Shown here: positions 5,702 to 6,554 of the stretch, one piece after another
Layout of the letters: each line of letters starts with the position of its first letter
Numbering within the stretch: position 1 is the first letter of the stretch
Notes under the pieces: model-generated
Told to the model about the DNA's origin: nothing
Database searches by the model: none
What the model saw: the letters and a program-made list of their open reading frames with translations, nothing else
Made by a program: the position numbers and the translations under genes
NCBI GenBank assembly: GCA_946541435.1
Contig: CAMNJK010000091.1
Coordinates: 1 to 6,554, forward strand
Direction of reading: 5' to 3'
Source: an uncultured Bacillota bacterium
Lineage (GTDB): Bacteria; Bacillota; Clostridia; Peptostreptococcales; Anaerovoracaceae
Length of the DNA: 6,554 nucleotides

Positions 5702-6554
5702 ATGTCCACTGAAAAAAAGATCACCATTGCGGAACACGCAGGCTTCTGCTTCGGCGTCCGCCGGGCCATCGCGAAAGCGGAGAAGGCAGCGGAGGAGGGG
5801 GCGCCGGTATGCTCCATGGGCTCTCTGATCCACAACGACCGGGTGGCATCGGACCTGCAGAAAAAAGGGGTTCGGATCATCAGCCGCCTGGAGGAGGCGA
5901 AGCCGGGAGAACGGGTGATCATCCGTTCCCATGGAGAAGGCAGAGCCGTCTATGAGGAAGCCCGGCGGCGGGGCATCGAGCTGATCGACGCCACCTGTCC
6001 CTTTGTGCTGCGGATCCACGACCTGGTCCGGTCGGCGGGCTGCCAGGTGGTGATCGCCGGCGATCCGGATCATCCGGAGGTCCAGGGGATCAGCGGCTGG
6101 TGCGACAGAGGGGAGGGCAGGCCGCAGCCTATCGTGGTGCGAAACGCCCGGGAAGCGGAGATCATCGAAGGGGATGAGCTGTTTCTTGTGGCCCAGACCA
6201 CCATCCGGCAGGAGACCCTGCAGGAGATCGCGGAAGTCCTGGAGAAAAAAGGCGGTCATCTGACGGTGCACAATACCATCTGCAGCGCCACGGCCAACCG
6301 CCAGGAAGCCGCGGCCAGACTGGCGGAGAACAGCGACGCCATGTTGGTCATCGGGGGACGGAATTCCTCCAATACCCACAAGCTCTATGAAATCGCAAAA
6401 AAAATATGTCAGGAGACGTATTTTGTGGAAAATATTGATGATTTACCGTTGAAACGGCTTGAGAAATGTAATAGAATAGGAATAGCGGCGGGCGCGTCAA
6501 CGCCTGAATGCACTATTAAGGAGGTTATCGCCAGTATGAGTGATATGACACTTG
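5702..6554 (+). CDS. ispH: IspH (LytB), 4-hydroxy-3-methylbut-2-enyl diphosphate reductase; 3' end outside window, possibly an IspH-S1 fusion
   Basis: IspH is the cytosolic [4Fe-4S] enzyme that reduces HMBPP to IPP and DMAPP, the last step of the MEP isoprenoid pathway. The ATG at 5702 follows SD GGAGG (5690-5694) by 7 nt. The 284 visible residues contain all expected active-site features: cluster cysteines Cys16 (AGFCFGVRRA), Cys99 (DATCP) and Cys194 (NTICSAT); substrate-site His44 (SLIHND), His77 (RSHGEG), His124 and Glu126 (HPEVQG); Thr167 (QTT); Ser222-Ser223-Asn224 (GGRNSSNT); and Ser266 (AGASTP). A stand-alone IspH would be expected to end at about 280-290 residues, yet the frame is still open at the window edge after KEVIASMSDMTL. 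In many Clostridia IspH is fused to ribosomal protein S1 (about 640-700 residues), so this is probably such a bifunctional protein; only the IspH part is seen. It has its own promoter. An AT-rich island with promoter-like and SD-like elements lies in its 3' end. Confidence 0.95.
   Translation, partial: MSTEKKITIAEHAGFCFGVRRAIAKAEKAAEEGAPVCSMGSLIHNDRVASDLQKKGVRIISRLEEAKPGERVIIRSHGEGRAVYEEARRRGIELIDATCPFVLRIHDLVRSAGCQVVIAGDPDHPEVQGISGWCDRGEGRPQPIVVRNAREAEIIEGDELFLVAQTTIRQETLQEIAEVLEKKGGHLTVHNTICSATANRQEAAARLAENSDAMLVIGGRNSSNTHKLYEIAKKICQETYFVENIDDLPLKRLEKCNRIGIAAGASTPECTIKEVIASMSDMTL
6449..6538 (+). promoter_or_regulatory. Possible internal promoter, SD and in-frame ATG near the 3' end of the ispH domain
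   Basis: TTGAAA (6449-6454) and TAGAAT (6472-6477), each 5/6 to consensus, are 17 bases apart. About 40 nt after the -10 comes AAGGAGG (6518-6524), then ATG at 6536-6538 in the ispH frame, 11 nt beyond the SD. Together they resemble a complete start unit for a separate C-terminal product. Caution: the SD bases also encode Lys-Glu-Val, a common sequence at the end of IspH, and the SD-ATG spacing is a little long. Confidence 0.35.

Noticed and set aside
5598..5828. Small plus-strand ORF starting at the ATG that overlaps the permease stop (TGATG)
   Set aside because: It translates through the strong terminator hairpin and then into ispH out of frame. It has no family features.
4933..6379. Two overlapping long minus-strand frames (about 329 and 322 codons) opposite the permease end and ispH
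   Set aside because: They run across the terminator/promoter region and oppose two clearly recognised proteins. No family motif and no suitable SD were seen.

Overview
The window is 6,554 bp of compact, fairly GC-rich (high 50s percent by eye) bacterial chromosome with every gene on the + strand. Strong purine-rich Shine-Dalgarno sites about 7 nt before ATG, U-tailed intrinsic terminators, TTGCAA/TATACT-type promoters and the protein families present suggest a Firmicute, most likely a Clostridia (Lachnospiraceae/Oscillospiraceae-like) gut or rumen anaerobe. This assignment is inferred from style and gene content; no taxonomic marker is in the window.

Layout: (1) 1-2103 is the 3' two thirds of sbcC, the ATPase/zinc-hook subunit of the SbcCD nuclease; the frame is open through the left edge. 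(2) 2104-2247 is a gene-free gap with a well-formed extended -10 promoter. (3) 2248-3678 is a sodium:alanine/glycine symporter of the AGCS family, followed by a hairpin terminator. (4) 3679-3876 is a gene-free gap that becomes AT-rich, with a 13-bp dyad just before the ribosome binding site. (5) 3877-5598 is a large APC-superfamily amino acid/polyamine permease with about 14 predicted membrane segments. (6) 5635-5670 is an intrinsic terminator that physically overlaps the next gene's promoter. (7) 5702-6554 is ispH, the last enzyme of the MEP isoprenoid pathway, still open at the right edge. In Clostridia this gene is often fused to ribosomal protein S1, and the end of the window shows what may be that junction.

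The genes do not form one operon: each transporter and ispH appears to have its own promoter, and terminators follow both transporters. The functions are DNA end processing, Na+-coupled uptake of small amino acids, uptake of a second amine or amino acid, and isoprenoid precursor synthesis. The two adjacent transporters fit an amino-acid-using anaerobe, but nothing in the sequence proves they are co-regulated.

I see no clearly novel defence system, mobile element, CRISPR array, tRNA or rRNA. The most interesting signals are regulatory: the terminator/promoter overlap before ispH, two promoters of near-identical design, and an AT-rich island inside the 3' end of ispH with a promoter-like pair followed by an SD and an in-frame ATG.
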